64,000 nt of DNA, from contig NZ_CP013189.1 in NCBI RefSeq assembly GCF_001444425.1, positions 2,666,001 to 2,730,000 on the forward strand, in the 5' to 3' direction. A model generated the notes under the pieces. It ran no database searches and was not told the origin of the DNA. It was given only the letters and a program-made list of their open reading frames with translations. Position 1 is the stretch's first letter. The number at the start of each line of letters is the position of its first letter. Positions 12,646 to 21,331 of the stretch are shown piece by piece. The position numbers and the translations under genes were made by a program. The DNA comes from Pseudohongiella spirulinae. GTDB taxonomy: Bacteria > Pseudomonadota > Gammaproteobacteria > Pseudomonadales > Pseudohongiellaceae.

Positions 12646-12721
12646 TGGCAGGCCAGGAGGGAATCGAACCCCCAACCTGCGGTTTTGGAGACCGCCGCTC
12701 TGCCAATTGAGCTACTGGCCT
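12646..12721 (-). tRNA. trpT: tRNA-Trp (CCA)
   Basis: A 76-base cloverleaf, including an encoded CCA. The acceptor arms AGGCCAG and CTGGCCT pair, the T-arm has GGTTCGATTCC, and the anticodon loop has CCA (CTCCAAA). It sits between tuf and secE, as in other Gammaproteobacteria, and is probably processed from a tuf-trpT-secE transcript. Confidence 0.97.
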
Positions 12722-12740
12722 ATACTTTTTCAAGATGCAC

Positions 12741-12772
12741 AAGCCGAAACCCCTCGCGGGCGTTTCGGCTTG
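12741..12772 (-). terminator. Strong hairpin after tuf
   Basis: AAGCCGAAAC pairs perfectly with GTTTCGGCTT around a GC-rich loop just downstream of tuf. No clear T run follows on the minus strand, so it may be a partial terminator or a processing/stability element between tuf and tRNA-Trp. Confidence 0.55.
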
Positions 12773-12798
12773 CACCATTCCAGATTATTTTTCTGCGA

Positions 12799-13995
12799 TT
12801 ACTCGATGATCTTGGAGACCACGCCCGCACCGACAGTACGGCCGCCTTCCCGGATCGCAAAGCGCAGACCTTCGTCCATCGCAATCGGAGCAATCAGCGT
12901 TACCAGGAACTTCAGGTTGTCGCCAGGCATTACCATCTCGACACCTTCCGGCAACTCAACCGCACCAGTCACGTCAGTCGTACGGAAGTAGAACTGCGGA
13001 CGGTAGCCCTTGAAGAACGGCGTGTGACGACCACCTTCTTCCTTGCTCAGTACGTACACTTCACCTTCAAACTTGGTGTGCGGCGTGATTGAACCCGGCT
13101 TGGCCAGTACCTGACCACGCTCAACATCTTCACGCTTGGTACCACGCAGCAGAACACCCACGTTCTCACCTGCACGACCTTCGTCGAGCAGCTTGCGGAA
13201 CATCTCAACACCCGTACAGGTAGTCTTGGTGGTGTCTTTCAGACCAACAATTTCAATCTCGTCGCCCACTTTAACGATACCGCGCTCAACACGGCCTGTT
13301 ACCACCGTACCACGACCAGAGATCGAGAACACGTCTTCGATCGGCAGCAGGAAAGGCTTTTCGATGTCACGCTCAGGCTCAGGGATGTACTCATCCAGAG
13401 TCTCAACCAGCTTCTTCACAGCGGTTGTACCCATTTCGTTGTCGTCCTGACCATTCAGCGCCATCAGCGCAGAACCGATGATGATCGGCGTGTCATCGCC
13501 CGGGAAATCGTAAGTGTCGAGCAATTCGCGCACTTCCATCTCCACCAGCTCCAAAAGCTCCGCATCGTCAACCATGTCCGCTTTGTTCATGAACACAACG
13601 ATGTAAGGAACGCCTACCTGACGAGACAGCAGGATGTGCTCACGCGTCTGCGGCATGGGGCCGTCAGCAGCTGACACTACCAGAATCGCGCCGTCCATCT
13701 GCGCCGCACCGGTGATCATGTTCTTCACATAGTCAGCGTGTCCGGGGCAGTCAACGTGTGCGTAGTGACGGTTCGGTGAGTCATACTCAACGTGCGCAGT
13801 AGAGATGGTGATACCACGCTCTCTTTCTTCCGGCGCATTGTCGATCTGATCAAAAGCACGCGCCTCACCTGAACCCCAGGTCTCAGCACACACACGTGTC
13901 AGCGCCGCTGTCAGTGTTGTCTTACCATGGTCAACGTGACCAATTGTGCCAACGTTGACGTGTACCTTATTACGCTCAAATTTACCCTTAGCCAT
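12799..13995 (-). CDS. tuf: Elongation factor Tu
   Basis: EF-Tu, 398 residues, the GTPase that delivers aminoacyl-tRNA to the ribosome. It has the P-loop GHVDHGKTT (19-27), the [12 protein letters not shown] switch II segment, the NKADMVDD guanine-specificity motif and the C-terminal barrel ending [11 protein letters not shown]. It follows a tRNA-Tyr/Gly/Thr cluster, the arrangement of the E. coli tufB locus, so a second tuf copy is likely after fusA outside the window. Confidence 0.98.
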   Translation of the reverse strand: MAKGKFERNKVHVNVGTIGHVDHGKTTLTAALTRVCAETWGSGEARAFDQIDNAPEERERGITISTAHVEYDSPNRHYAHVDCPGHADYVKNMITGAAQMDGAILVVSAADGPMPQTREHILLSRQVGVPYIVVFMNKADMVDDAELLELVEMEVRELLDTYDFPGDDTPIIIGSALMALNGQDDNEMGTTAVKKLVETLDEYIPEPERDIEKPFLLPIEDVFSISGRGTVVTGRVERGIVKVGDEIEIVGLKDTTKTTCTGVEMFRKLLDEGRAGENVGVLLRGTKREDVERGQVLAKPGSITPHTKFEGEVYVLSKEEGGRHTPFFKGYRPQFYFRTTDVTGAVELPEGVEMVMPGDNLKFLVTLIAPIAMDEGLRFAIREGGRTVGAGVVSKIIE

Positions 13996-14114
13996 TGTGA
14001 CCGCCTCTTATTTCTATACCTAGCATGCCTGAAAACGACCCCAACACAGACCAGGACCGCCATTTTCATTCGATCGACACATAAAACAGCGCCGGCACAT
14101 CCATTAAATCAAAC

Positions 14115-14190
14115 TGGTGCTCACAACCAGAGTCGAACTGGTGACCTCTTCATTACCAATGAAGTGCTCTACCGCCTGAGCTATGCGAGC
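14115..14190 (-). tRNA. tRNA-Thr (GGT)
   Basis: A 76-base cloverleaf starting GCTCGCATAGCTCAG with anticodon loop TTGGTAA (GGT) and encoded CCA. Last tRNA of the Tyr-Gly-Thr cluster and nearest to tuf, the position of thrT in E. coli. Confidence 0.96.
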
Positions 14191-14221
14191 AAAATTCTCA
14201 GCCAGAGACCGAGCCCTGCAT

Positions 14222-14295
14222 TGGAGCGGGTAGCGGGAATCGAACCCGCATATCCAGCTTGGAAGGCTGGTGTTCTACCATTGAACTATACCCGC
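14222..14295 (-). tRNA. tRNA-Gly (TCC)
   Basis: A 74-base cloverleaf starting GCGGGTATAGTTCAATGG with anticodon TCC (CTTCCAA) and encoded CCA. It reads GGA/GGG codons and corresponds to glyT of the E. coli tufB operon. Confidence 0.96.
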
Positions 14296-14346
14296 CTGTC
14301 GCCAGAATTATTCGATAACAATCAACTCTTTACCGACTTAAATAAG

Positions 14347-14430
14347 TGGTGGAGGGGGGTGGATTCGAACCACCGAAGCTTTCGCGTCAGATTTACAGTC
14401 TGATCCCTTTGGCCGCTCGGGAACCCCTCC
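14347..14430 (-). tRNA. tRNA-Tyr (GTA)
   Basis: An 84-base class II tRNA starting GGAGGGGTTCCCGAG with a long variable arm, anticodon GTA (CTGTAAA) and encoded CCA. First gene of the Tyr-Gly-Thr-tuf unit. Confidence 0.96.
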
Positions 14431-14482
14431 CTGAAGAGCCGACGAGATATCTTTTTTCCCGGGTCTCTAAAGCAGAGGCGGC

Positions 14483-14511
14483 ATTTTATGGGAATTATTT
14501 CTGATGTGCAA
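14483..14511 (-). promoter_or_regulatory. Sigma70 promoter of the tRNA-tuf unit
   Basis: On the minus strand TTGCAC (14506-14511), a 17-base spacer and TAAAAT (14483-14488), followed by a GC-rich discriminator GCCGCC. This is the layout of stringently controlled stable-RNA promoters. The -35 element overlaps the last codons of the SPOR-domain gene. Confidence 0.65.
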
Positions 14512-15142
14512 TCGTTTCGCAGAGATTTTCTGTGATAGCAAGCGCCATGGCATCGAATCGCTCCAACAGCAATTGACGGGCACGCACTTCGAGATCCTGG
14601 TACCATATCTGCAGCCACTCATACGCCACAGACCTTGACTCTGCAGCAATCACCGGTTCGTAACCAAGCACTTCGAGCTGCGCGTGCACTCTCTCCGCGT
14701 TGGCCATGTCGGCAAACAACCCCAGAGACACATTTCCAGCCAGCACACCTTCAGCTACCAGATAACTGTCAATGTTGTACGAAGCATCCCGAATGGCGTC
14801 ATTGAGCTGCGTCAAGAATACACCAGCAGGAACTGACTCGGGCGGCGCAATGTAGACTCTGTGAAGGCTCTGCTGATCTCCATTGCGCTCAACTATCAGC
14901 CAGCGACCAGCATCAATAACTGGCCACACCTCATCCATATCTGCGCGGTAGCCGGGAGCAAGCGGGCCCGCCAGCCAGCATCGATCCCGTAACTTCAGTT
15001 GCGCCGCTTCCATCTCAGCCAACAACAGCAATTCATCCCCGGCTTCCTGCACCCTTCCAGTAACAACAGATGGTGGTCGTATGACGTGCCACAACAGCAC
15101 CAGGAGATTAATCGCCACAAGACAGACGATTGCCCGTCGCAT
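14495..15142 (-). CDS. SPOR-domain inner-membrane protein
   Basis: A 215-residue protein with one N-terminal hydrophobic helix (about 4-20) and a periplasmic remainder. The segment near residues 136-166 (GNVSLGLFADMANAERVHAQLEVLGYEP) has the SPOR pattern; SPOR domains bind denuded septal peptidoglycan. It follows birA with a one-base TAATG overlap, implying coupling. In many relatives the order is birA-coaX-SPOR, and coaX is absent here. The family is inferred from pattern and context. What it does at the septum is unknown. Confidence 0.7.
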   Translation of the reverse strand: MRRAIVCLVAINLLVLLWHVIRPPSVVTGRVQEAGDELLLLAEMEAAQLKLRDRCWLAGPLAPGYRADMDEVWPVIDAGRWLIVERNGDQQSLHRVYIAPPESVPAGVFLTQLNDAIRDASYNIDSYLVAEGVLAGNVSLGLFADMANAERVHAQLEVLGYEPVIAAESRSVAYEWLQIWYQDLEVRARQLLLERFDAMALAITENLCETIAHQK

Positions 15143-16122
15143 TACACACTGGCCGGCCGCAGTCCGGGCATCATTTCTCCACCCGCCACAAGAACCCGAC
15201 CCAATTCGGTGTCCAATAACAATCTTCCTGACAGGTCCACGCCCGCATGATCACCCACCTTGACCTGACTTCCGGCATGAATCTCCACTTTGTTTCCAAC
15301 ATATAGATCCGCACCCATCCACTCTTCTCTGAATGGCTCAAATCCCTGCGCCTCAAAACAGACCAGCGCAGATACAAGTTCGTTGACCAACGCTGCCGCC
15401 AGATCGTTACGACTCACAATAGCGAGGCCCGCTGAGCGCAAGTCACTATAGGGCTGCTCGATACGACCGGCGACCTCAGGTGGAAGCCAGGTATTGACCC
15501 CGAGGCCGATGACCAGCTGACAAGGCCCGGATATATCGCCTCTTACCTCAAGCAGAATACCGGCCGCCTTGCGCGAATCCAGGTAGACATCATTGGGCCA
15601 TTTCAACCTGACACCCTCCACCCCCTGGTTCTGCAGTGTTCGTCGAACAGCGATCGCGCACACAAGGCTCAAACCTTCCAGCGCAGCAATTCCACTCTGG
15701 AATGTCCACAACAGAGACATGTACACATTATGACCAAAAGGGCTGACCCACTCCCGACCACGTCGTCCGCGACCGGCCTGCTGGTGCTCGGCGATAATGA
15801 GACACTGAGAAAGACCGGCCTCCGCGCAGGCAAGGGCATCAGTATTGGTGGAACCTGTCGAGAATTTAACCTCAAGGTGAGCGGACAACGGGCGAGCCAA
15901 TTCGCTGAACGCTGAGATAATCCGCTCCTTATTGAGTAAATCAAGGCCACCGGGGATACAGTAGCCTCGTCCGGTTACCGCTTCTATACCCACACCGAGA
16001 TCCTTGATCACCTGCATCTGCTTCCAGATGGCAGCTCTGCTCACACCCAATTCACGCCCGATATCCTGACCCGAGTGATATTCACCGTCGGCAAGACAAT
16101 GCAGCAGTGGAAGTACATTCAT
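15142..16122 (-). CDS. birA: Biotin operon repressor / biotin-[acetyl-CoA-carboxylase] ligase
   Basis: Bifunctional BirA, 326 residues. The N-terminal winged helix (SGQDIGRELGVSRAAIWKQM, about 17-36) suits a biotin-responsive repressor. The catalytic domain has the biotinyl-AMP loop GRGRRGREW (about 117-125), KWPNDVYL and GLGVNTW, and a C-terminal SH3-like part. It makes biotinyl-AMP and transfers biotin to BCCP. It starts 4 bases after the upstream monooxygenase-like gene, so the two may share a transcript, although their functions look unrelated. Confidence 0.95.
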   Translation of the reverse strand: MNVLPLLHCLADGEYHSGQDIGRELGVSRAAIWKQMQVIKDLGVGIEAVTGRGYCIPGGLDLLNKERIISAFSELARPLSAHLEVKFSTGSTNTDALACAEAGLSQCLIIAEHQQAGRGRRGREWVSPFGHNVYMSLLWTFQSGIAALEGLSLVCAIAVRRTLQNQGVEGVRLKWPNDVYLDSRKAAGILLEVRGDISGPCQLVIGLGVNTWLPPEVAGRIEQPYSDLRSAGLAIVSRNDLAAALVNELVSALVCFEAQGFEPFREEWMGADLYVGNKVEIHAGSQVKVGDHAGVDLSGRLLLDTELGRVLVAGGEMMPGLRPASV

Positions 16123-16126
16123 GGTG

Positions 16127-17881
16127 TCAGTTCCGCAACAAAGGCTGATCAGCAGGGCTTATCCGCATCCAGGTGAGAAACATTTCATCCCAGACCTGAT
16201 CCCCCCAGCCTACAGTCTGCGTCGGGTCCGGGTTCAGGGGATTGAAGCGAGAGTTATCGAACGCACCTTCCGCAACAATCCGCGAGCCAGCGGGCAGGAA
16301 TACCGGATCACGCAATCGATAAACCATTTGCCAATTATGCTGAAAGTTTGGAATGGACAACAACTCATCCTCGGAACCATCGGGGTAGCGCAATGTAAAC
16401 TTGATGTGCTTTCCTCTGTAGTGCATGTGAGGGGCAAAACTGAATAAATAACTGTCTTCATTTATTACAGTCTCCGCCTGCACCGGGAACTCCCGGACTC
16501 CAGGCGGGATCTGGAATTCGCCATTCATGACAGCGGTTCGCACCAAGGGGTAATCTGGCGCACTGTCACGAAAGTATAGGCCAATTCGCGACCTGTCTGT
16601 CAATTCACGACCAACAGTTGTGTAGTGAAACTGAATCATGAAACGCATATCACGCTTCAGCAGTATTCCTGTACTGTCATCCAGCACGACATGCTCTCGA
16701 CCAGGCGCATAACCACCAAAATTGGTCCGGCTACCGCCACGACTGGCATTCTGGCGCTGCTGACGCGCATCCTGCGTATAAACAATGATGTGGTGCAAGG
16801 ACAATTTGTCATCAACATCAAATTCATAAGCCTGCACCCATTTATCTTCCATCAAACCCAACTCGATGGGCACAAACATGTAATCAAGCACTCCAGTTGC
16901 CGGAATCTCATGCGCCGGAAACTCAACGATCATATCCGGCTCACCCAACTCCCATTCACTGCTTTCTGATGGTGCCAGTACCAGCGGATCCGGCTGCTCG
17001 GGGTTACGCCTGGCTCCCTTCTCTATCCACGCCAACAAAGTGCTCATCTCATCATCGGTAATATGATGCACATCGTCAAACCGATCGGCGTGTTCGTAGT
17101 CGATTTGACCCGGCGGCATTCGGCGGGTCAACAAGGTCTCGCGAATCATCTGACTCCAGCCCTGAACCATCTGATGTCCGCTCATGACCCAGGGAGCTGC
17201 ACCGCGCTCCGAATGACAACCCAGGCAGCGTTCAATAAGAATCGGCGCCACATCCTGTTCATAGCTGACCGACCTGGCTCTGGCGGCCCGCAGCTCAGCC
17301 AACTGAAGAGGGTCGCCGTTAATTGGCATTACATCCTGAATGAACGGCTCACCTCGCAATTCAGAATGCACGATGTAGTGAAGATGAGAGCTTAATCCGG
17401 GAATTGTTGCGGCCAAAGCGAGTTGCAAGGGATGATCATCGTACAAACCAATGCCGCCTCGATACAGCACATCGAAACGTGCGGGATCAACAACCAGTAT
17501 TTCTCCGCAATGTGTAAACGAGAGCGCATCTGCGACCAACTGAGAGGAGTCCAGTAAAAATGGAAGGTCAGTACCCAGTCTGTCAGCCAGATCTTTCAGA
17601 CTCTTGCGCGATTCATCTGGATCAGGCACCAGCACCTGAAAGCTGACCGCAGCATCACGAAATCGCTGCTGCAAGGACGCTAATTCCCGCAACACCGAAT
17701 CATCCCGGGCACATCCTGACTGATAGGCCGCGACAACAACAAGCTCTTTATCCACATACCGGCCAAGCTGATGAAAGCGTCCATTCTGGTCAATCAATGC
17801 GAAATCGGGAGCACGCGAAGCCATAGCCTCCCCACAGGACAGACTCCACATTGATGCAATCAGTAACAGGCCTCGAAGCAT
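16127..17881 (-). CDS. Secreted thioredoxin-like / cytochrome c / PHM-like copper monooxygenase, copy 1
   Basis: About 584 residues with a signal peptide (cleavage near AMA-SRA). Domain 1 (about 25-160) is redoxin-like but has one Cys in the usual active-site stretch (QSGCARD). Domain 2 has a c-type heme site (C219, C222, H223) with a likely Met ligand in RRMPP (M255). Domain 3 resembles the copper type II ascorbate-dependent monooxygenase fold: His-His 363/364, His 419 (FHYTT), His-x-His 485/487 (PHMHYRG) and Met 567 (WDEMF). These are the six ligand types of PHM CuH and CuM, with about 55, 66 and 80 residue spacing. The ATG at 17881 is preferred; a GTG 15 bases upstream lacks a ribosome site. 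The family is well supported, the substrate unknown. A paralogue lies at 27462-29252. Confidence 0.8.
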   Translation of the reverse strand: MLRGLLLIASMWSLSCGEAMASRAPDFALIDQNGRFHQLGRYVDKELVVVAAYQSGCARDDSVLRELASLQQRFRDAAVSFQVLVPDPDESRKSLKDLADRLGTDLPFLLDSSQLVADALSFTHCGEILVVDPARFDVLYRGGIGLYDDHPLQLALAATIPGLSSHLHYIVHSELRGEPFIQDVMPINGDPLQLAELRAARARSVSYEQDVAPILIERCLGCHSERGAAPWVMSGHQMVQGWSQMIRETLLTRRMPPGQIDYEHADRFDDVHHITDDEMSTLLAWIEKGARRNPEQPDPLVLAPSESSEWELGEPDMIVEFPAHEIPATGVLDYMFVPIELGLMEDKWVQAYEFDVDDKLSLHHIIVYTQDARQQRQNASRGGSRTNFGGYAPGREHVVLDDSTGILLKRDMRFMIQFHYTTVGRELTDRSRIGLYFRDSAPDYPLVRTAVMNGEFQIPPGVREFPVQAETVINEDSYLFSFAPHMHYRGKHIKFTLRYPDGSEDELLSIPNFQHNWQMVYRLRDPVFLPAGSRIVAEGAFDNSRFNPLNPDPTQTVGWGDQVWDEMFLTWMRISPADQPLLRN

Positions 17882-18007
17882 TCCCACAGTTTCCACATAC
17901 TTTGGCTGAATGGGTGTTGGTAATCCAGGATTATAGACAATGCGTGGGTCCAGATTATTTAATGCGGCGAGTCACATTGCAATTATTTGTAACGCTCGCT
18001 CGAAAAA

Positions 18008-18042
18008 AAAGTCGACCCGGGGACCCCGGATCGACTTTTTTC
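18008..18042 (-). terminator. Terminator of the cstA-type gene
   Basis: On the minus strand AAGTCGATCCGGGG pairs with CCCGGGTCGACTT and a T run follows. It lies 16 bases after the transporter stop codon. It also has a T-rich end on the other strand. Confidence 0.85.
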
Positions 18043-18057
18043 ATGATCAGAACTGTA

Positions 18058-19743
18058 TCAGGCCTGGTCGGCTGACTTAGCGCCTTCTTTGCGGAATTTG
18101 CTCACAACAGAAGCCGCTTCGAGCATAACCAGCACACTGACTACCAGCACAATGAAGTCCAGAGCCACCAGCAAATAGTTACCTTGTTCATAGAAAGCAA
18201 CCAACTGGATCAGCCCGGCGAGGAACGATGTGATCAACACAAAAATCATCGGCAGCAGTGTATAGTAAGCTGGGCGCCCCATTTTGATCAGCATCACCGT
18301 GATTACCAGCAAGGTCAGGCTGGCGAGAATCTGGTTAGTCGCACCGAACAGTGGCCAAATGATCATACCACCAGCGCCTGACGAACCACCCGCACCAAAG
18401 GCCAGCAGCAAACAGGCCAGCACAGCCACACAGGTAGCCACCATGCCGGAGCGGAACACTTTGATACCATAGATATCACCCCACTCCTGGATGATATATC
18501 GCTGCAAGCGAACCCCGGAGTCCATTGTAGTGCCGGCAAACAACGCTACCATCGTTGCCAGCAGTACCTGAGCAAATCCTTCCGACATACCCCAGGCGCC
18601 AGAAATCAACGCTGCACCTCCTGCCACGAATGCCGGCGCCCCGCCATCCGAGAACTGGGCATAAACGGCGTGCCATTGCTCGGTGTTAGCTGCATAAGCC
18701 ACCGAACAGACAGCCACAATCGTGATCAGCGCCAACGAACCCTCACCTATAGCACCCAGATAACCAACAAAGCGCGCATCTGTTTCTTTATCCAGCTGCT
18801 TGGAACTGGTACCCGATGCGACAATGCCGTGGAAGCCCGAAATTGCGCCGCAGGCAATGGTCACAAACAGCAGCGGGAACATACTGGGCGTGCCCTCTGC
18901 AGTCTGTCCGTTAAATGCAGGAGCCACCATCTCTGGCATAGACAGGAAAACGGCGCCGTAGAGCAGAATAAGACCGACAATTAACTGCATACCATTGATA
19001 AAGTCTCGCGGCTGCAGAAGCATCCAAACCGGCAGCATGGAAGCGATTGCCGCGTAGACAAACAGGATGATGATCCAGTTTGCGCTGGCTGTCAGACCAA
19101 ACATGGTCTCCGGCAACGATAATTCGATAAAGGTACCAGCCCAGATGGACAGGTAAAGAATAGCTACGCCTGCGGCCGTCAGAATCATCAAGCTGTAGTT
19201 ACGTCTCAGCAGCTGACCAATTATCAGCGCAACAACAATCGCCATCCAGGCCGGGAAAACTGACCCGGGCGTTCCAACAAAACCCGTGGCAATCACTACG
19301 CCAAACACGGCGTTCACCATCAGCAGAAGCAGGAAGATCACAATCAGGAACAAGGAACGGGTGCGTTTGCCGATTACATTTTCTGACAACGCACCAATCG
19401 ACTTACCCTTGTTGCGGGTACTCGCCCAAAGCGCCCCCATATCGTGGACACCAGCGAAGAATATAGTACCGAAAGTAACCCAGAGCACCGCCGGAACCCA
19501 TCCCCAATAGACCGCAATCGCCGGACCCACAATAGGCGCCGCGCCAGCAACCGAGGTAAAGTGGTGCCCCCACAAAACGTACTTGTTTGTCGGTACGTAG
19601 TCGATCCCGTCATTAAGTTCATGAGCAGGTGTCTGGAAGTCAGGATCCAACCTGTAAATTTTTTCTGCGATAAATTTCGAGTAAACGAACCACCCAAACA
19701 GCAGCCCCGCCACCCCGAAAATTACAATTCCAATCCCGCTCAT
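18058..19743 (-). CDS. cstA: CstA-family transporter (carbon starvation protein A)
   Basis: A 561-residue polytopic membrane protein with about 15 hydrophobic segments. The N-terminal region has the family signatures YVPTNKYVLWGHHFTSVAGA and GPAIAVYWGW, plus FHGIVASGTSSKQL. CstA proteins were found as carbon-starvation peptide-uptake genes and members of the family carry pyruvate. This is the shorter form lacking the C-terminal extension of E. coli CstA. A GGGAG site precedes the ATG. Its place between monooxygenase-like and lyase-like genes suggests uptake of a related carbon source, which is an inference. The substrate cannot be read from sequence. Confidence 0.88.
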   Translation of the reverse strand: MSGIGIVIFGVAGLLFGWFVYSKFIAEKIYRLDPDFQTPAHELNDGIDYVPTNKYVLWGHHFTSVAGAAPIVGPAIAVYWGWVPAVLWVTFGTIFFAGVHDMGALWASTRNKGKSIGALSENVIGKRTRSLFLIVIFLLLLMVNAVFGVVIATGFVGTPGSVFPAWMAIVVALIIGQLLRRNYSLMILTAAGVAILYLSIWAGTFIELSLPETMFGLTASANWIIILFVYAAIASMLPVWMLLQPRDFINGMQLIVGLILLYGAVFLSMPEMVAPAFNGQTAEGTPSMFPLLFVTIACGAISGFHGIVASGTSSKQLDKETDARFVGYLGAIGEGSLALITIVAVCSVAYAANTEQWHAVYAQFSDGGAPAFVAGGAALISGAWGMSEGFAQVLLATMVALFAGTTMDSGVRLQRYIIQEWGDIYGIKVFRSGMVATCVAVLACLLLAFGAGGSSGAGGMIIWPLFGATNQILASLTLLVITVMLIKMGRPAYYTLLPMIFVLITSFLAGLIQLVAFYEQGNYLLVALDFIVLVVSVLVMLEAASVVSKFRKEGAKSADQA

Positions 19744-19827
19744 ACTGCATACTCCCGATTATTATTATCAGAATTTTTGATCTGCCGGCGCTCAGGCAGC
19801 GCCGAATCATATCAATTAACCGCCAAA

Positions 19828-21198
19828 CTAGACAACACGGTCTTGTGTTACAAATCGTGTGAAAAGACCCTGCAGCAACCATAACAGCGCCGCAGAGAGT
19901 GCCAGCAATGCAAACCACTGAAGCAGACCGGCAAAGAAATATCGGTCAATGGCCGGCATATTGATCTGATAGGCCATCAGGCCAGCAAACCGATCTTCCA
20001 TCCAGTGCCACGCCCAATGCGCGACAATAGCCGACAACAGGATGACACCTGTTCTTTCCGGTAACATGTACTTGAACACCAGGTGAATCACGGGCACGGC
20101 AATCAGCAGGACCAATATCTGCCCCAACTCGACACCGACGTTAAAGGCCAGCAGAGATGACACCAGGTGCGAACCTGCAAACTGCATACTCTCTGTAAGC
20201 AGGAACGAGAAGCCAAAACCATGGACCAAACCGAACCCAAAGGTCATCTTCCAGCGATGTTCCTGCTTCACGCCAACAATATTCTCCAGCGCCATGTAAA
20301 CAATCGATAAGGCAATCAAGGTCTCGATCAGCGACGGAAACCAGATTGCCGAGGGCACCCAGCCCAATGCTGACGCAATCAAGGTTACCGAGTGCGCAAT
20401 AGTGAAAGAGGTCACAACAGGAATCAAAGCACGGATACGACGAAGAGGGATCAGCAGACAAAGCAGGAACAACAGGTGGTCTGTGCCCTCCAGAATATGA
20501 TCAAACCCCAGCGTCACAAAATTGAATACCGCCTGATACCAGCGCGGATCCAGATAGACTCGTCCGGGATTACCGATATAGCTGAATGTCCGCTCGCTGC
20601 CATCACTCAGCACGTAACGTAAAACGGTGGTCGTCTCCAGCCCCAGGCCGCCCAGACGGGCATCAATCGAGAAGCGGGCATCTTCTGACTCGATTTCATA
20701 GGATGCAAGTACATCCAGAAAACCCTGACGGAAATACAGATCAACCGAGTCGTCCAGCGCTGGGGAATTAACCGTCGTGCGGGCACTCGCGAAATCCACG
20801 AATCCTCTGTTGGATGGCAGCGCTATCCGCACCGCGTCCAGTCTCGGGCTCCCCAGCAGACGGTCACCCTCAAAGACCTGAACTGCCTGCAGCAACTGGT
20901 TGTATGCCGCATCTTCCATAGCGCCGCGCGCCTGCGAGAAGATGACATAGCCGATCTCACCACGAAGTGGAAATTGCGCTTCAAGCAGCGCATCCATTGG
21001 AACCCGCATCAGCAGATTAAGACGTCCGTCTTCAGCCTGCACAAAAGCCTGAACTGCCACGCGGCTGGGAATCTCGTCGGCGTATACAGGCGCATTCCAC
21101 ATCCCTGCCCCAGCCATCAGCAGAAAAAACCAGCACATTATCCGTGCTTTCACTCTGTTGGAGGCCGCTAGAGCCCGCCTGATCTTGTTATTTTTCAT
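19828..21198 (-). CDS. HupE/UreJ-type membrane protein with periplasmic N-terminal domain
   Basis: About 456 residues: a signal-like N-terminus (to about 40), a roughly 190-residue soluble domain, then six to seven membrane helices. The helical part has FVTLGFDHILEGTDHLLFLL and SFTIAHSVTLI, the His/Asp-rich pattern of the HupE/UreJ family, whose best-studied members are nickel or cobalt permeases. Proteins with this long extension are common next to copper or secreted oxidoreductase genes but remain uncharacterised. A GAGGT site precedes the ATG. It is divergent from the PAL-like gene at 21332. Metal transport for the neighbouring enzymes is a guess. Confidence 0.75.
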   Translation of the reverse strand: MKNNKIRRALAASNRVKARIMCWFFLLMAGAGMWNAPVYADEIPSRVAVQAFVQAEDGRLNLLMRVPMDALLEAQFPLRGEIGYVIFSQARGAMEDAAYNQLLQAVQVFEGDRLLGSPRLDAVRIALPSNRGFVDFASARTTVNSPALDDSVDLYFRQGFLDVLASYEIESEDARFSIDARLGGLGLETTTVLRYVLSDGSERTFSYIGNPGRVYLDPRWYQAVFNFVTLGFDHILEGTDHLLFLLCLLIPLRRIRALIPVVTSFTIAHSVTLIASALGWVPSAIWFPSLIETLIALSIVYMALENIVGVKQEHRWKMTFGFGLVHGFGFSFLLTESMQFAGSHLVSSLLAFNVGVELGQILVLLIAVPVIHLVFKYMLPERTGVILLSAIVAHWAWHWMEDRFAGLMAYQINMPAIDRYFFAGLLQWFALLALSAALLWLLQGLFTRFVTQDRVV

Positions 21199-21331
21199 AT
21201 CTACCTCAGCCTGACATCTGACATCGGGTCCTTTTTTGAACTCGTGAGTATACTGGGCATCGAGAACTGAGTATACTTTCGGTACATATGATCAATATGC
21301 TCGGAAATAATAAATACCCGGAGGGATTATA

